Shown here: positions 22,205 through 32,716 of the stretch, piece by piece | How the letters are laid out: each line of letters starts with the position of its first letter | Numbering within the stretch: position 1 is the first letter of the stretch | NCBI GenBank assembly: GCA_961205875.1 | Contig: OY540813.1 | Location: 2,451,001-2,515,000 of the forward strand | DNA from: Sialis fuliginosa | Lineage: Eukaryota; Arthropoda; Insecta; Megaloptera; Sialidae | Length of the DNA: 64,000 bases | Reading direction: 5' to 3' | The notes under the pieces: generated by a model | Database searches by the model: none | Seen by the model: only the letters and a program-made list of their open reading frames with translations | What the model was told of the DNA's origin: nothing | Program-made: the position numbers and the translations under genes

Positions 22205-22402
22205 TGGATCTTGGCTTCTGGGTGTAAGCCGCGTGGGTTTGGTCGTGTTTTCGAGTACGGACCCTTACCTCTGAAGATGTCCACTGCAATGTGTGAAGAA
22301 ACGTTGGCCGATAACACGACCAAACCGACGCGGCTTACACCCAGAAGCCAAGATCTATATCAAGATCACCGCGGAAGCCTCAAGACTTGTAACTGTACTA
22401 TC
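22205..22402. mobile_element. Family J fold-back element
   Basis: GATCTTGGCTTCTGGGTGTA begins the left arm at 22208 and the complement ends at 22353. The right arm extends as GGCCGATAACACGACCAAAC. Between them CTGAAGA (22271-22277) and GAAAC (22298-22302) bracket GTCCACTGCAATGTGTG. A tail TATATCAAGATCACCGCGGA then CCTCAAGACTTGTA follows the fold-back, as at 52232. This is the best preserved copy in the window. Confidence 0.8.
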
Positions 22403-23026
22403 TAATGAACGGAATGTCCGATCAACCTCAACATAGTATAATTTATGACATCCTTAAATTTTAGGGAAACGGGACCCCCCTTTGCGGCACCTCTTAAAAT
22501 TGAATTACAGGGTAATCCTTCGGCAAGGATTTATTTTAGGTCATAACTAATTTATTTCGTAATAAGCGAAGAAAAAAAAATTGCTTTTTTGACACACCCT
22601 AATATTTATATTGAAATGGTTTCGTAAAATTATTATATCTCGTAAATTAAAAGTCGGATCAACCCTCTCTTTCAAGTGTCGGAAAAACAATTAAATACAT
22701 TACAATCAGTTGTAAATTTTTTTTGGTCATATATAATTGTATACCTTTCAAAATGACAGTCGAACTCAAAGTTTGGCTGTAAAATTTTTTTAAGTTAGAG
22801 TAAAATTTTTATTTGTGAGCCATTTTGAAAGGTATTTGTTAAAATAATAATAAAAAAGTTATAGAAAATTAAATTTGTTTTAAAATAGTTCATAAGACAG
22901 ACGGGCTTAGATCTAGCTGAATTATCTATGCTATACTATACTTTATTTAAAAAAAACAATTGATGTTTTCTAATAGAAAGATTTGATTCGAAATAAACGC
23001 GGGTGAAACCACGTAAAGTTTTTAGT
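22403..23026. other. No gene seen
   Basis: ATTTTGAAAGGTAT at 22823 and its inverse ATACCTTTCAAAAT near 22741 form a short inverted repeat about 80 bp apart. Otherwise the stretch is featureless. Confidence 0.4.
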
Positions 23027-23588
23027 TTAATAATAAATCAATGGCTTTAATATTATATAAAATACTTCTCTTAAATAATTATAAAGAAGAAAAAAAATCG
23101 TTATGTAATTGTAAAAATTATTTTAATTGCATAAGGTATAAATTATATTTATTATAAGTTTGTAATATCTTTTAATTTGTAATGCAATTAAAGTAATAAT
23201 TATAGAAGCTATAGTTTTTTGTTTAATAATAAGTCTATAGCTCTTAATATGTATTATTTAAAATAATTATAAAGAAGAAAAAAAACTGTATGTAATTGTA
23301 AAAATTATTTGAATTGCATAAGGTATAAATTATATTTATTATAAGTTTGTAATATCTTTTAATTTGTAATGCAATTAAAGTAATAATTATAGAAGCTATA
23401 GTTTTTTGTTTAATAATAAATCTATAGCTGTTAATATGTATTATTTAAAATAATTATAAAGAAGAAAAAAAACTGTATGTAATTGTAAAAATTATTTGAA
23501 TTGCATAAGGTATAAATTATATTTATTATAAGTTTGTAATATCTTTTAATTTGTAATGCAATTAAAGTAATAATTATAAAAGCTATGT
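23027..23588 (+). repeat. 188-bp tandem array, three units
   Basis: AATAATTATAAAGAAGAAAA recurs at 23074, 23262 and 23449, giving periods of 188 and 187 bp. Units two and three are nearly identical (AACTGTATGTAATTGTAAAA, then TTATTTGAATTGCATAAGG), while the first is more diverged. The unit is extremely AT-rich and its length is in the usual range of satellite monomers. Confidence 0.9.
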
Positions 23589-23956
23589 AATTGTTTATTC
23601 GTTTATAAATAATTATTCCATTTGACACCGAAACACTGTTTCTACCTTAATGCCTCTCGTGTATATAATTTATTAGATTATTTTTTTGGTTATTTTTAAT
23701 TTAGCTGAGAACAAAAGTCAGAACGTAGCATGTTTTATAATTAAATTATGAATACAGCAAACAGAAACATTTGTTTGAGATTTTAAACCGTGACTTTTAT
23801 TTGACTACTAATATATTTGTATACCCGTTGTAATTTCTTATGAACATTTTTCTCGAAAGCAGATATTAAAAATTAAATTGGGTTGTATGTTAACTCAACA
23901 TGGACATTTTTTATAAAATTTATTTTATCAAAAAAAATCTTTTTTACTTTCTTATA
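23589..23956. other. AT-rich DNA, no gene seen
   Basis: No recognisable element. Confidence 0.4.
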
Positions 23957-24714
23957 ATAAAACTAGCGGCTTTGCACGGGAGTTAATATTTCACCTCCTG
24001 TCATATATGGAGGGTTGTAATTGTTGTTTTAGCTGACCCGGCTTTAAAAATCATACCATAAATATACATTTTCATAAATATAAACCCAAATTAATATAGG
24101 GTCGAGCGGGGTAAATATGAAACACCAAAAAAATGGGGTAAAAGTGAAACAAGCTTGCAACTAAAAAACTAATTTGTTTATAGGAGAATTATAAAAACTG
24201 ACATCATCATTAAAGGTTTGTTAAAGCGACCTGAAAATATGAATCGCCTAATAAGTGATGTGTCACCCTTACAGATTTCCCTGTTAGTCGATGTCAAAAC
24301 GTGTGAATTAAATTTTAATTCTTTGCACATAACTTTCTGTATAGCTCAGATATTAATTAAAGTTACAATTTCACATTGATATGCCACAAAGAAGATAAAT
24401 TAAAAAGTTGCCTTTGTAGCTTTTCTTTTAATTTTTCGAGAAATATTTTCCATTTGAGGCCTGTTTCACTTTTTACCAAATTATAAGTTAAAAATGAAAC
24501 ACACTTTTATCATTTTTAAAGTCCGTAAGTATTTATATCATGACTATCGCTAACTATTCCCCAAATTATACACCAAAACCTTCCTTGTAAAACACTCTAC
24601 CCATTAGTGAAAACCGGAATAAAATCCGTTCGGTAGTTACTGAGAAAATCGTCCACAAACAGAATGACGCGGCGAGGCACTTTGTTTTTTATACTATGTA
24701 TTGGATTTGATACG
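23957..24714 (+). mobile_element. Family O copy with GGGGTAAATATGAAAC insertion
   Basis: AACTAGCGGCTTTGCACGGG begins a diverged family O copy. Near the far end AATCCGTTCGGTAGTTACTG and CACAAACAGAATGACGCGGC are its usual tail landmarks. From 24096 to about 24510 a different repeat intervenes, bounded by AGCGGGGTAAATATGAAACA and its echo AAGTTAAAAATGAAACACAC, probably a nested element. Boundaries are approximate. Confidence 0.45.
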
Positions 24715-25229
24715 ATTTTTTTATGTAGATTATGTTTTTTTTGGTGTCTCTGCTATCAATTATTATAAAATACAGACCCTCTGAGAAATTTTAGTAAAAA
24801 AGTACAGTTGTTACTAATAAATAAATTCATTTTTTCCCCCTCTCTTTCCTTCAGCAAAGAGCATCATAATTAGTCAGCTAAAATCACCCCCAACAGCCAT
24901 CACTCTAGAAAACGTCTAATCCAGAACCGATAGATAAAAACATAAATTACACATCGGGCAAACAAGCAATTCGTCAAGATAACACCGTTCACTTACATGT
25001 CCCTCTTTTGAATCCAACAAGCGTTACACGGAAATCGGAAGGAGTAATTTAACCTCACGGAAAGAGAGAAAAGAAAAAACACACTGCCTGATTTACTACA
25101 ACATCGCTGTAGAACCATTACCAGCTTTTAATGCACAAGTCAGCTAAAAAGCGCGCCACGAACTTGTCGATAAAACTACGTTCGCATTGGTGGAGGCCAG
25201 AGACGTATAGTTTAAAATTAAACGGGCGT
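24715..25229. other. No gene seen
   Basis: A moderately GC patch at 25080-25210 is single-copy here and not interpretable. No open frame of note. Confidence 0.4.
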
Positions 25230-25330
25230 TTTGAAGTTATACTTCTTTAGGCACGTTCAGGGTGAAGTTTTAGTAATCCTACGAAATTCGCATGCACTAT
25301 GCAACGAAGATAACAGGATGAACTTAGGTT
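25230..25330 (+). repeat. Family N dispersed repeat
   Basis: TTTTGAAGTTATACTTCTTT and CGTTCAGGGTGAAGTTTTAG are shared with 28338-28450. GAAGTTATACTTC is itself a 13-bp inverted repeat. I recall similar motifs in lepidopteran DNA. Class unknown. Confidence 0.55.
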
Positions 25331-25550
25331 TTGTATGCATATATCTTATACAAATATTCACTCGTGTAGGTAATATAGATTTCTGTTTTTTTTTCACTAT
25401 TAATATAAAAATATTGTTGAATTTTTTACTTATGAATTATTTTCTGCTCTACACAATGGAACATCATTTTATTACTTTAAACGATTTTATTTATAAAAAA
25501 ATAAAAAACTAAAAAATTTGTCGTTTTCACTCTAATTTTAAGTGATAACA

Positions 25551-25815
25551 TAGGAATTTTCATAATAGCTTTTCAACTGCGAAAAATGCATTTATTGTAA
25601 TTTTTATTACATATCTCCACCGTTTTCAGAAAACTGGTTTGATTGAACACAATTTGAAATCAACTATTTGCAACTACCTTTCCAACTATTTGCGACACTT
25701 TTTACAGCTTCGTTTGCACCAATTATTATTAAATCGCAAAAAAAAACTATTTTCCGAAAAAAAATTCAACTAGTAACTATTTCGTTGAAAATAACAACTA
25801 TTTTTCCAATCTCTA
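25551..25815. mobile_element. Family M hAT MITE, left end decayed
   Basis: TTACATATCTCCACCGTTTT, ATTTGAAATCAACTATTTGC and AACTATTTTTCCAATCTCTA match 32426-32716 in order. The right terminus is intact and the left (TAGGAATTTTCATAATAGC) is diverged. Possible target copies GTGATAAC/GTTACTAC are too degraded to be convincing. Confidence 0.7.
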
Positions 25816-25831
25816 GTTACTACACATCATA

Positions 25832-26310
25832 GGCGGCTATTACACTATCAAAGAAATATGACAGTGTAATAAGTCAACTTTTATAATATTTACCTTCATA
25901 ATATTTCTATGATCATAGTTAATGACAGTTTCTTATATTTGATCAAAGTTTTTTGACGTGAAAAACAAAATGGCGACTACCAAGTTATCACTGACAGTTA
26001 CTGATACATAATTATTAATATATGAATATCAAAAAAAATCCAGTATTATATGATAATCTTCTTATTGATTATAAAAACCACAATACACGGTTGTAAATTC
26101 AAACCTCGATCGCGTCAATTGACGAACATCCACGCACTGATATTCAAAAGGCACCAAAAAAGAAGAAAATATCCCTAGATAATATTGAGAAAATATTATC
26201 AAATATTTTATGTAGTGTAATAAAACAAAATCTCGTATTTTATCAAAGAAATATGATCAAATCTTTGTCAAAGATCTTTGACATATTTATTTGATAGTGT
26301 AATAGCCGCC
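25832..26310 (+). mobile_element. Family D MITE (PIF/Harbinger-like)
   Basis: Inverted ends GGCGGCTATTACACTATCAA and TTTGATAGTGTAATAGCCGCC bound 479 bp, flanked by ATA on both sides (25829-25831 and 26311-26313). The copy at 39841 has a TTA duplication. A 3-bp target and the GGCGGC...TTACAC style of end suggest PIF/Harbinger, by inference only. Subterminal inverted pieces (ATATGACAGTGTAATAAG) and a CAAAATGGCGACTACCAAGT interior are shared with the second copy. There is no transposase. Confidence 0.8.
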
Positions 26311-26781
26311 ATAGTAATTTTTCTCGAAAGTTCCAACTACGTCACTGCAAATTGGTTAAACTCTTGTTCCTTTTCTACAATTGAGCACACACACAAAAAA
26401 AAAAAATTACTGCCCCCACCCCCCAATCTATGCAAATTTAAACGACGTCGCTTTGGTGCGGATCCGTTTGATGAAACATGTCGTCTCCTTTTGTTGCTCC
26501 CTGATTAGTGGCAGAGGAGCAACAGCGTATTTTGCATTCTTGTTGTGTCAGTGGTTTTGTGATTCGTTTGCGATACAGATTCAATTACTTTACGAAAGGG
26601 TCTAAGGACGGGACTATCCTCAATCATATTCGGATTATTTATGGTTTTTTGAAATGCGTCTAAGATATTGAATAAGGAATACTAAACCCGTTTTTTGGCG
26701 AAATATTTGGTAAAAAAAAAACAATTTTTTAAATCATAATGAACCTAAAGACCTAAATGCTTTGTTAAATAAAAAAAATAA
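26311..26781. other. No gene seen
   Basis: A poly-A tract with C-rich sequence lies at 26391-26425, and a moderately GC patch at 26440-26620 with no recognisable coding content. Confidence 0.4.
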
Positions 26782-27346
26782 ACTTCCATGTTCTTTCTAT
26801 CTTTTTAAATAGTTTTAAATGTATAAGAAATTTCAATGATACCTTTGTATTATAAATATTAGTTTTCTAATGACGTAATGTCAAAAACATAATACACATT
26901 CGTATAATGACTAATTTTAATTAAAATGTTGAGGGTAGTTTTCACCCCTACAAAAAAATATCCTTTAGGTTCAATTGAACTACAAATGTACCAAGTCTTA
27001 TCAAAATTAGTGAGATAATACTCGCAACGTTCACTTTTTATACGATAAAAGTTACAAAATTTCGAATATTTCCAAAACCCTTAATCCGATTAGCACCAAA
27101 ATCAATAGGTCTAGAGTACTCAGTAAGACAAATAATTTCCCCAAAAATAATTTAGATTGGTGCATTTTTACAGTAGTTATCGTGAACGAAATAAAATTCT
27201 ACATCCAGACACACAAACCCACGCACAGCCGTCATGCGGAAATCAACTTTTCATTTTGAAGGTAATACAATCAGAATCTGCTTTTATCTCGGACACGATT
27301 TTTCGACGGTATTTCAATACTTCCATTTCTTTTAGAACATGGAAGT
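26782..27346 (+). mobile_element. Family C MITE, both ends present
   Basis: ACTTCCATGTTCTTTCTATC at the left and TTTTAGAACATGGAAGT at the right give inverted ends (ACTTCCATGTTCT). If the ends are taken as CTTCCATG, both flanks read TAAA, a possible 4-bp target duplication. Inside are ACTACAAATGTACCAAGTCT, TCCGATTAGCACCAAAATC and TTTTTACAGTAGTTATCGTG. Other copies are at 3144 and, reversed, 34201. The right third carries a 60-codon frame also open in the 34201 copy, but without known similarity. Confidence 0.75.
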
Positions 27347-27391
27347 AAAAATCAAGATTTTATATTAATAAATAAATAACGCTAGTAATTA

Positions 27392-27510
27392 GTTAAAATG
27401 TCTGCTAGTTTGACAGTTATTGACCGATTGTCATCAAATTAAGCTGTTTTACAGTTAAGTGATTCAGTTATGGCAGTAAACAAGAATTCAACACTTATAA
27501 TGTTGAAATA
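27392..27510 (-). mobile_element. Family A MITE, internal fragment
   Basis: AGTTAAAATGTCTGCTAGTT, GACCGATTGTCATCAAATTA and TTATGGCAGTAAACAAGAAT are a diverged version of 55830-55925. Both ends are gone, so this is an older copy. Confidence 0.55.
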
Positions 27511-28337
27511 AAATTACAAATCAGGAAAAATATTAAAAGAAATATTTGAGCAAAGGTCAAAGAGTGTAAGCTAAGATTTTTTTATTTTTGTTTACCTTGA
27601 CACTTTCTATAATCAACATCGCATGTAAGGTCCTTTTTCTCAGAGCCTACCTCGTTCAAAATAAAATTAAATGTGTCCCAAATGTGGGCATAAACGTATC
27701 AATCCCACACTTTCGACATTTCTCTGTTCTTAGAGCCAATGTTAACTAGATTGTTCAAGAATAAAACATTACTTTTACAAGAGTTTAGACTTACATTAAA
27801 TGTCTTTAGGACTTTGATTGTGATAGAATTACTATTGAAACATGTGTAAGTCTTAACTGCTACAATTTTTATTGGGATTCGTATTTGATAACTTTTATAA
27901 TTTTGAAAGCTTCCACAGGCTTTGATAATTTTTTTTTACCAATTCTAATAAATGATTTTTGAAGATCAGATTTTTCTCTTCAATTTTTTTTTCTGTATCG
28001 TTGTTTGGACCATTTTTAACGGAGTTAAGTAGGTAAGTTGTAGAATTATTTGTTTCAGAGTTGAAAGTGTATTTTTTACTTTGATCGCAAATAACTCGAT
28101 CAAAAAAGGTCGTATAATATTATAAAAAATATTTTATTGAAGAGAATAGTATGATCTACAAAAAGCATTCTTTAGATTTGGTCGAAAACATATGGGGGAT
28201 ATCAAAATTGATTTTTCGGCCAAAGTATTCTAACTGCATACTTAAAAACTTTAGTTTTCAAGCAAAGATCTTTAAAATATTATTTTATTACTATTATTAA
28301 CCACTATTCCAATTTTGTAAATTCTATTCGTAGATAC
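27511..28337. other. No gene seen
   Basis: 28080-28220 (AACTCGATCAAAAAAGGTCG, TTTATTGAAGAGAA) is a distant relative of the tandem unit at 63107. No coding signal. Confidence 0.4.
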
Positions 28338-28450
28338 TTTTTGAAGTTATACTTCTTTAAGCGCGTTCAGGGTGAAATTTTAGTAATTCAACGGAAATGA
28401 AATGCGCGTTTCATGTAACGGAAACAATTTAACACCATGAAGTTAGGTTA
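28338..28450 (+). repeat. Family N dispersed repeat
   Basis: TTTTTGAAGTTATACTTCTT, GCGCGTTCAGGGTGAAATTT and AGTAATTCAACG match 25230-25330. The copy ends near a GTTAGGTTAGG motif. Confidence 0.55.
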
Positions 28451-28831
28451 GGTGTAAATAATACAGATTTCTGTTATGATAGTCGGTAAAACAGGTTTTT
28501 AGTTGGATATACCCACTTTAAATAAAATAAAATTGTTGTTTCGGATAAATTCCACTATACACATCTAGGCACTATGCGTATATTAATGGTCTAAGGTTCT
28601 AGAACGAGCTCGTGAACATCTCAACCACAATCTGGAAATCAATGGACATTATTTCGGTGCGTTTTTTTACTGCTAGTGACGGCTATTCGCGATTGACCTG
28701 TCGTTCCTTTTTGTCACCTTCCAGAAGCGCCGGTAACGTCCTAGAGAAACGCGCAAGATCCGCAACTTGACGGCATTACAACTGTCTATCGTATAAAGCC
28801 TCGTCCACACAGAGTTATAGTATACACTATA
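28451..28831. other. No gene recognised; moderately GC patch
   Basis: 28660-28800 is richer in GC than its surroundings and apparently single-copy, but shows no usable frame or clear promoter motif. Confidence 0.35.
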
Positions 28832-29365
28832 CAGTAAAAGCTCTTTATTCGCGGGGTATATGTTCCATAAATATGCCGCGAATACAGAAACCGTGAATAC
28901 GGAATGGTAATTTATATGGGATTATAGGGGATACGTTCCTAGGTAACAAAATAAATAAACAAATACAATATAAAAAAATCAATTTAATTGAAGTTTTTGA
29001 CCATATTGATTAATTATTATCTTCAGGCTTAGGCAATGGTTTAAAGAATTTTGTAATTTTTTCTTGCTTGGCAGTTTTTAAAAGCTCCTTCAATTCAGAC
29101 TGATATTCAGCAGTGGCATTAGCAATTTGCCTCTTAAAAATAAGACTTCGTTCCATAGACGGATCAATTTTCATAAAGAAATCACAAAGCTCATTTGCCA
29201 TTCTTAAACCTTCATTAAGATTTTTCAAATTAAATGTCACGTTTCCTGATTAGATCCGCGAATAAAGAAATCTTTAGCCGCGAATATAGGAATTGAGTCG
29301 CATTTTTTTAGTCCGCGAATAGTGAAAATGCGAATGAAGGAAGCGCGAATAAGGAGCTTTTACTG
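28832..29365 (-). mobile_element. Pogo/Tigger-type element, internally deleted
   Basis: Inverted ends CAGTAAAAGCTCTTTATTCG and, inverted on the right, CAGTAAAAGCTCCTTATTCG bound 534 bp. TA dinucleotides flank both sides (28830-28831 and 29366-29367), the Tc1/mariner/pogo target. The retained reading frame at 29010-29240 resembles the C-terminus of a Tigger transposase; the DNA-binding and DDE domains are missing, so this copy cannot mobilise itself. CGCGAATA words repeat within both subterminal regions (near 28873, 29254, 29278, 29313 and 29344) and are likely transposase sites. Confidence 0.9.
29010..29240 (-). pseudogene. C-terminal remnant of Tigger-like transposase with PIP box
   Basis: A 76-residue open frame ends naturally at TAA. 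Residues 15-40 (ANELCDFFMKIDPSMERSL, then IFKRQIA) resemble the helical tail of Tigger/pogo (TIGD-type) transposases. Residues 59-66, QEKITKFF, fit the PCNA-interacting (PIP) box Qxx[ILM]xx[FY][FY]. A PCNA-binding motif near the C-terminus is known for the Drosophila pogo transposase. The helix-turn-helix, CENP-B and DDE domains are absent, so this is a remnant and the first Met is probably not an original start. The family call rests on recalled similarity, not an alignment. Confidence 0.7.
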
Positions 29366-29663
29366 TACCTAGTTATTGCGTAACACTTCTTAATAAAGTT
29401 GTATTCGTATTTCTTATTGAGTAGGACTCACGACCTGAAAGTTCCGTAGCGCAGTGCCGGCCTTAGCAAATCTGGCACCCTGGGCGAGATTTATTTTTCC
29501 GCCCTCTCTCCCACTAAAAAAATGTTAAAAAATCACCGTAAATGTCAATTTAAATTGATAAATTAACAAATAAGTTGAATAATTCATATCTCAGCTTGGC
29601 GCGATCCTACAGACTCAAACACTTTTTTTTTAAATATAGCTTACATCATTAATTTATTATTTA
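29366..29663. other. hAT-like terminus and spacer
   Basis: CAGTGCCGGCCTTAGCAAAT, followed by CACCCTGGGCGAGAT, at 29452-29490 looks like a hAT left end. No right end with a matching 8-bp duplication was found before the fold-back at 29664. Confidence 0.4.
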
Positions 29664-30000
29664 TCAGCGGTTTTCGGAATAATGACGTTTGAAAATTGAC
29701 ATTTTGAAATACACACAAGTCAAATAAAATGTTTAAATTGAACAAATACAACTTGAACTTTTTTTTAAAAGCCAATAAAAACAACCTGGTATTGCAAAAA
29801 AAAAAGAAAAAAAAAAAGATAAAATAAAAAAAAGGAAAAAAACAGAAAAAAAAGTTCAATGTTTTTTTTGCCATATCAGTATGTTTTTGTTAGCTTTTAA
29901 AAAAATGTTCAAGGTGTATTTATTCAATTTAAGCATTTTTTTGACATGTGTGTATTTTAAAATGTCAATTTTCAAACGTCATTATTCCGAAAACCGCTGA
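29664..30000. mobile_element. Family L fold-back MITE
   Basis: TCAGCGGTTTTCGGAATAAT at the left and its inverse ATTATTCCGAAAACCGCTGA at the right start inverted arms of about 110 bp (including GACGTTTGAAAATTGACATT and its complement). The arms surround an A-rich loop at roughly 29775-29905. It is 337 bp, non-coding and single copy here. The target duplication is unclear, and the long A-rich loop makes the superfamily uncertain. Confidence 0.8.
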
Positions 30001-30587
30001 TTTTAGAGATATGGTACCGTACAATTCAAAAATGGCATAATATTGACTGTATATGTTCTTCTTGAGACACCCTGTATACAATTTTCTTATATCAAAAAAT
30101 CCGCAACTAAAAATACTAATCGACGTATCCGAGCGTTTTTGCACAAAATAATTACCTGAATTTTAAACGAATTTGTTCCTTTCATCATGTTAATATTAAG
30201 TAACTCGCCCACTCGACTAGCAGACAGTGCGAAGCATGCTTTATCGGATAATCGTTTATCTATCCATCACATTGTGAACGCATACCCTCCAACAAATTGT
30301 GCTTTTGTTGTGAAATAAGAGAAGACATAGGGCGTTCACGGATCATTTGCTATGTCTCTATTAATGTTAGTTTTTTCATGTTCCCTTTTAACATAATGCG
30401 TTTCAAAGAATCATTCCGAGAAACTCTAAATTGATACGTACTACATTTGGATTTGTGTTGAAATTTAGACGTATTGCAGATGGCTGTTTTATCGACGCTA
30501 ACAAATGGTTTACGCTATTGCTATAAACAAATTTGCTCTATGTTAATAGATGGTGGTAAGTATTTATGCTGAAACAGTTTATTTTAT
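30001..30587. other. No gene seen; CACCCTG-type end
   Basis: GAGACACCCTGTATACAA at 30064-30081 resembles the right end of a CAGGGTG-type TA-inserting element, with no left partner nearby. Confidence 0.35.
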
Positions 30588-31142
30588 AGAGCCATTCCAC
30601 TGCGACGATTTTTTTTTTATTGAATAAAATTCGATAATCAGATTTTTTTTTCGTTTATCATATGACTTATGTTGTATACTTTTTTTATCTAATTTTTTTG
30701 GCCACTGCAAAAAAAAAGCGCCAGACGGTGGAGAATCCTACTCTTCCAGAAATTGCCAAAAAGAAAAAACAAAAAGATTTCCGATGAAAATGGTGGCCAT
30801 TTCAAAATTAAGACAGTATTTCGTTCAAAAAAATGTGAAATTTTCAAATAAAATGTAAATTCAAATGATGTGGTAAAATTTGAGATGGATAGCTTGAATA
30901 CTCTTCGTTTAAAATCTCCCGCCGTTTTGAGATGTTTCGAGAAAAACGCGTTTAAAGTTGGCATAAGCGATCTCTGCTTTATCTTACATGCAGCTGGTCG
31001 ATCTATTTTTCTAAGAAAGGCTGTAGCGACCGGAATAATTCGAATGTTGCGATCAAAATTTAACAGTATGTTTATGAAAGTCCATATTTTTCGATAATGC
31101 AAAAAAAAGATTTTCCAAAATTTTTACAGTGGAATGGTCCCT
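30588..31142. mobile_element. Family K element with CCATTCCACTG ends
   Basis: AGAGCCATTCCACTGCGACG at the left and ACAGTGGAATGGTCCCT at the right form inverted ends about 555 bp apart. Inside, a TTTCGAGAAAAACGCGTTTA motif (30937) recurs at 62523. Open frames on both strands overlap this block but show no domain. The target duplication is not clear. Confidence 0.6.
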
Positions 31143-31429
31143 TAATTGATATTTGTATAATTTTGTTTTGGCCGAAAAATTTTTTTTTACGTTTTAAGAT
31201 CCCCACAATCCAAAAACCATTAAAAAGTTTGAGCGTCTGTCTACTTGAAAAATAAGTTAATTATTTTTGGGTAAGTACGTTAGTTTACTGCGTTTGAATT
31301 TTGATAATTATTTTGTTAGAAATTGAAATAATGCTAATCCAATTGCAAAAATTGGAAATTGATATCGGTCTGTGTGTCTGTCTATTCGACAAACCCGTAA
31401 AATTGTCTCAAAAAATGACGAATTAAAAG
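31143..31429. other. No feature seen
   Basis: AT-rich; nothing recognised. Confidence 0.35.
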
Positions 31430-31677
31430 TCCATTTGTCTGTTATCTTTTCACGGCTAAACTGCTGAACCGATCTTGACGAAATTTGGCAGGGAGATAGC
31501 TTGCATCTTGAAGAAAAAGATAAGCTACTTTGTATCCTAAAAATTTTGTAAGATATAAAAATGGGTGTGTGATATTTGTACCCGTAGACATCTAGCGTAC
31601 AAATATGAAACTAAAAACTGTATTATTTACCTAACCTAACTTAAATTTCACGCGAACGAATTTGTGAGTAACAGTTA
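31430..31677 (-). mobile_element. Family O copy, reverse orientation
   Basis: TTTGTCTGTTATCTTTTCAC, GGCTAAACTGCTGAACCGAT and TTTGGCAGGGAGATAGCTTG are the complement of the family O tail. AATTTGTGAGTAACAGTTAG is the complement of its left end. The copy is short and internally deleted relative to 8864-10195. Confidence 0.65.
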
Positions 31678-32425
31678 GTTTAAAATAAAGGATGAAAAGT
31701 ATTCGAAAAATATAATAATTGTATAATGTCACATTTTTAGTTTTCTCTATAAAATTAATAAAATATTCTACGTACAAAAAATATTTAGGATCTCTGGTCT
31801 TCTCTCACAAACCGAACCGATGATACAAAAACAGAACCATATAGGAATGATCTCGTAAAGCATAAAGACAAACGATAATTTTGTTTGTGAAGCATATTTC
31901 TACATCTCATACGTGGAGAAAAAAATATTCAAATAATCGGTGCGTTGTCTAAAATATGTCCAGCCATAATTCACGAGTAAAATTAAATCACAGTTTTGGG
32001 TCTACATTTCTCAACATGGGCGTATCCAACTGGGAGCGATTTTTCATATGGAATTTCCCTCTTCAAAATACAGAGTCTAAAACAAACGAATTTTTTTTAA
32101 ATTTTTTATCACGTTACTGATAAGAAAAGAGGGCGTCTATTAACTATGTAAATTTTGGAGGGGGGGATTAAAAACAATAACGATAATTCTGATGAAAAAA
32201 ATATAAAAAATATTGTTACTTATCAATGATATTGAAAAACAAACTTATTTAATTTTAAGTTTTACATAAATTTTCGAATTAATTTTCTTTCTATTTAGGT
32301 ATTCTTATTTTCGCGAATTTTTAAGAAACTTTTTCGATGTAATTTTCGGCCTATTTTAATTGATTTTTTTATTACGTGGTTTTAGAAAATTATGGAATAT
32401 ATCCCTAATTTGACTATGTAATCAA
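31678..32425. other. AT-rich DNA, no gene seen
   Basis: Nothing recognised beyond ordinary AT-rich sequence. The last eight bases are the left target copy of the family M insertion. Confidence 0.4.
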
Positions 32426-32716
32426 TAGAGATTGGAAAAATAGTTTTTCAACTATTGCGTAAAAATGAATTTATTGTAATTTTTATTACATATCTCCACC
32501 GTTTTCATAAAACTGGTTTGATTGAATACAATTTGAAATCAACTGTTTGCAACTACCTTTCCAACTATTTTAAAACTATTTGCGACACTTTTCACTGCTT
32601 CGGTTTGCATTAATTATTATTAAATCTTAAAAAAATCTATTTACCAACAATTTTTCGAAAAAAAATTCAACTAGTAAGTATTTAATTGAAAATAACAACT
32701 ATTTTTCCAATCTCTA
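32426..32716. mobile_element. Family M hAT MITE with intact target duplication
   Basis: Perfect 20-bp inverted ends TAGAGATTGGAAAAATAGTT bound 291 bp, flanked by a perfect 8-bp duplication GTAATCAA (32418-32425 and 32717-32724). This places it in hAT. The interior holds CAACTATT/AACTATTT words in both orientations. There is no coding. A degraded second copy is at 25551-25815. Confidence 0.93.

Noticed and set aside
22741-22836. Short inverted repeat ATACCTTTCAAAAT / ATTTTGAAAGGTAT as a MITE
   Set aside because: Arms of only 14 bp, no target duplication, no second copy.
28602-28614. GGTTCTAGAACG as a heat-shock element
   Set aside because: Only two of the usual three or more alternating pentamers and no gene nearby.
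30689-31102. 137-codon open frame on the minus strand
   Set aside because: It lies wholly within inverted-end element K, overlaps another frame on the opposite strand, and has no domain.
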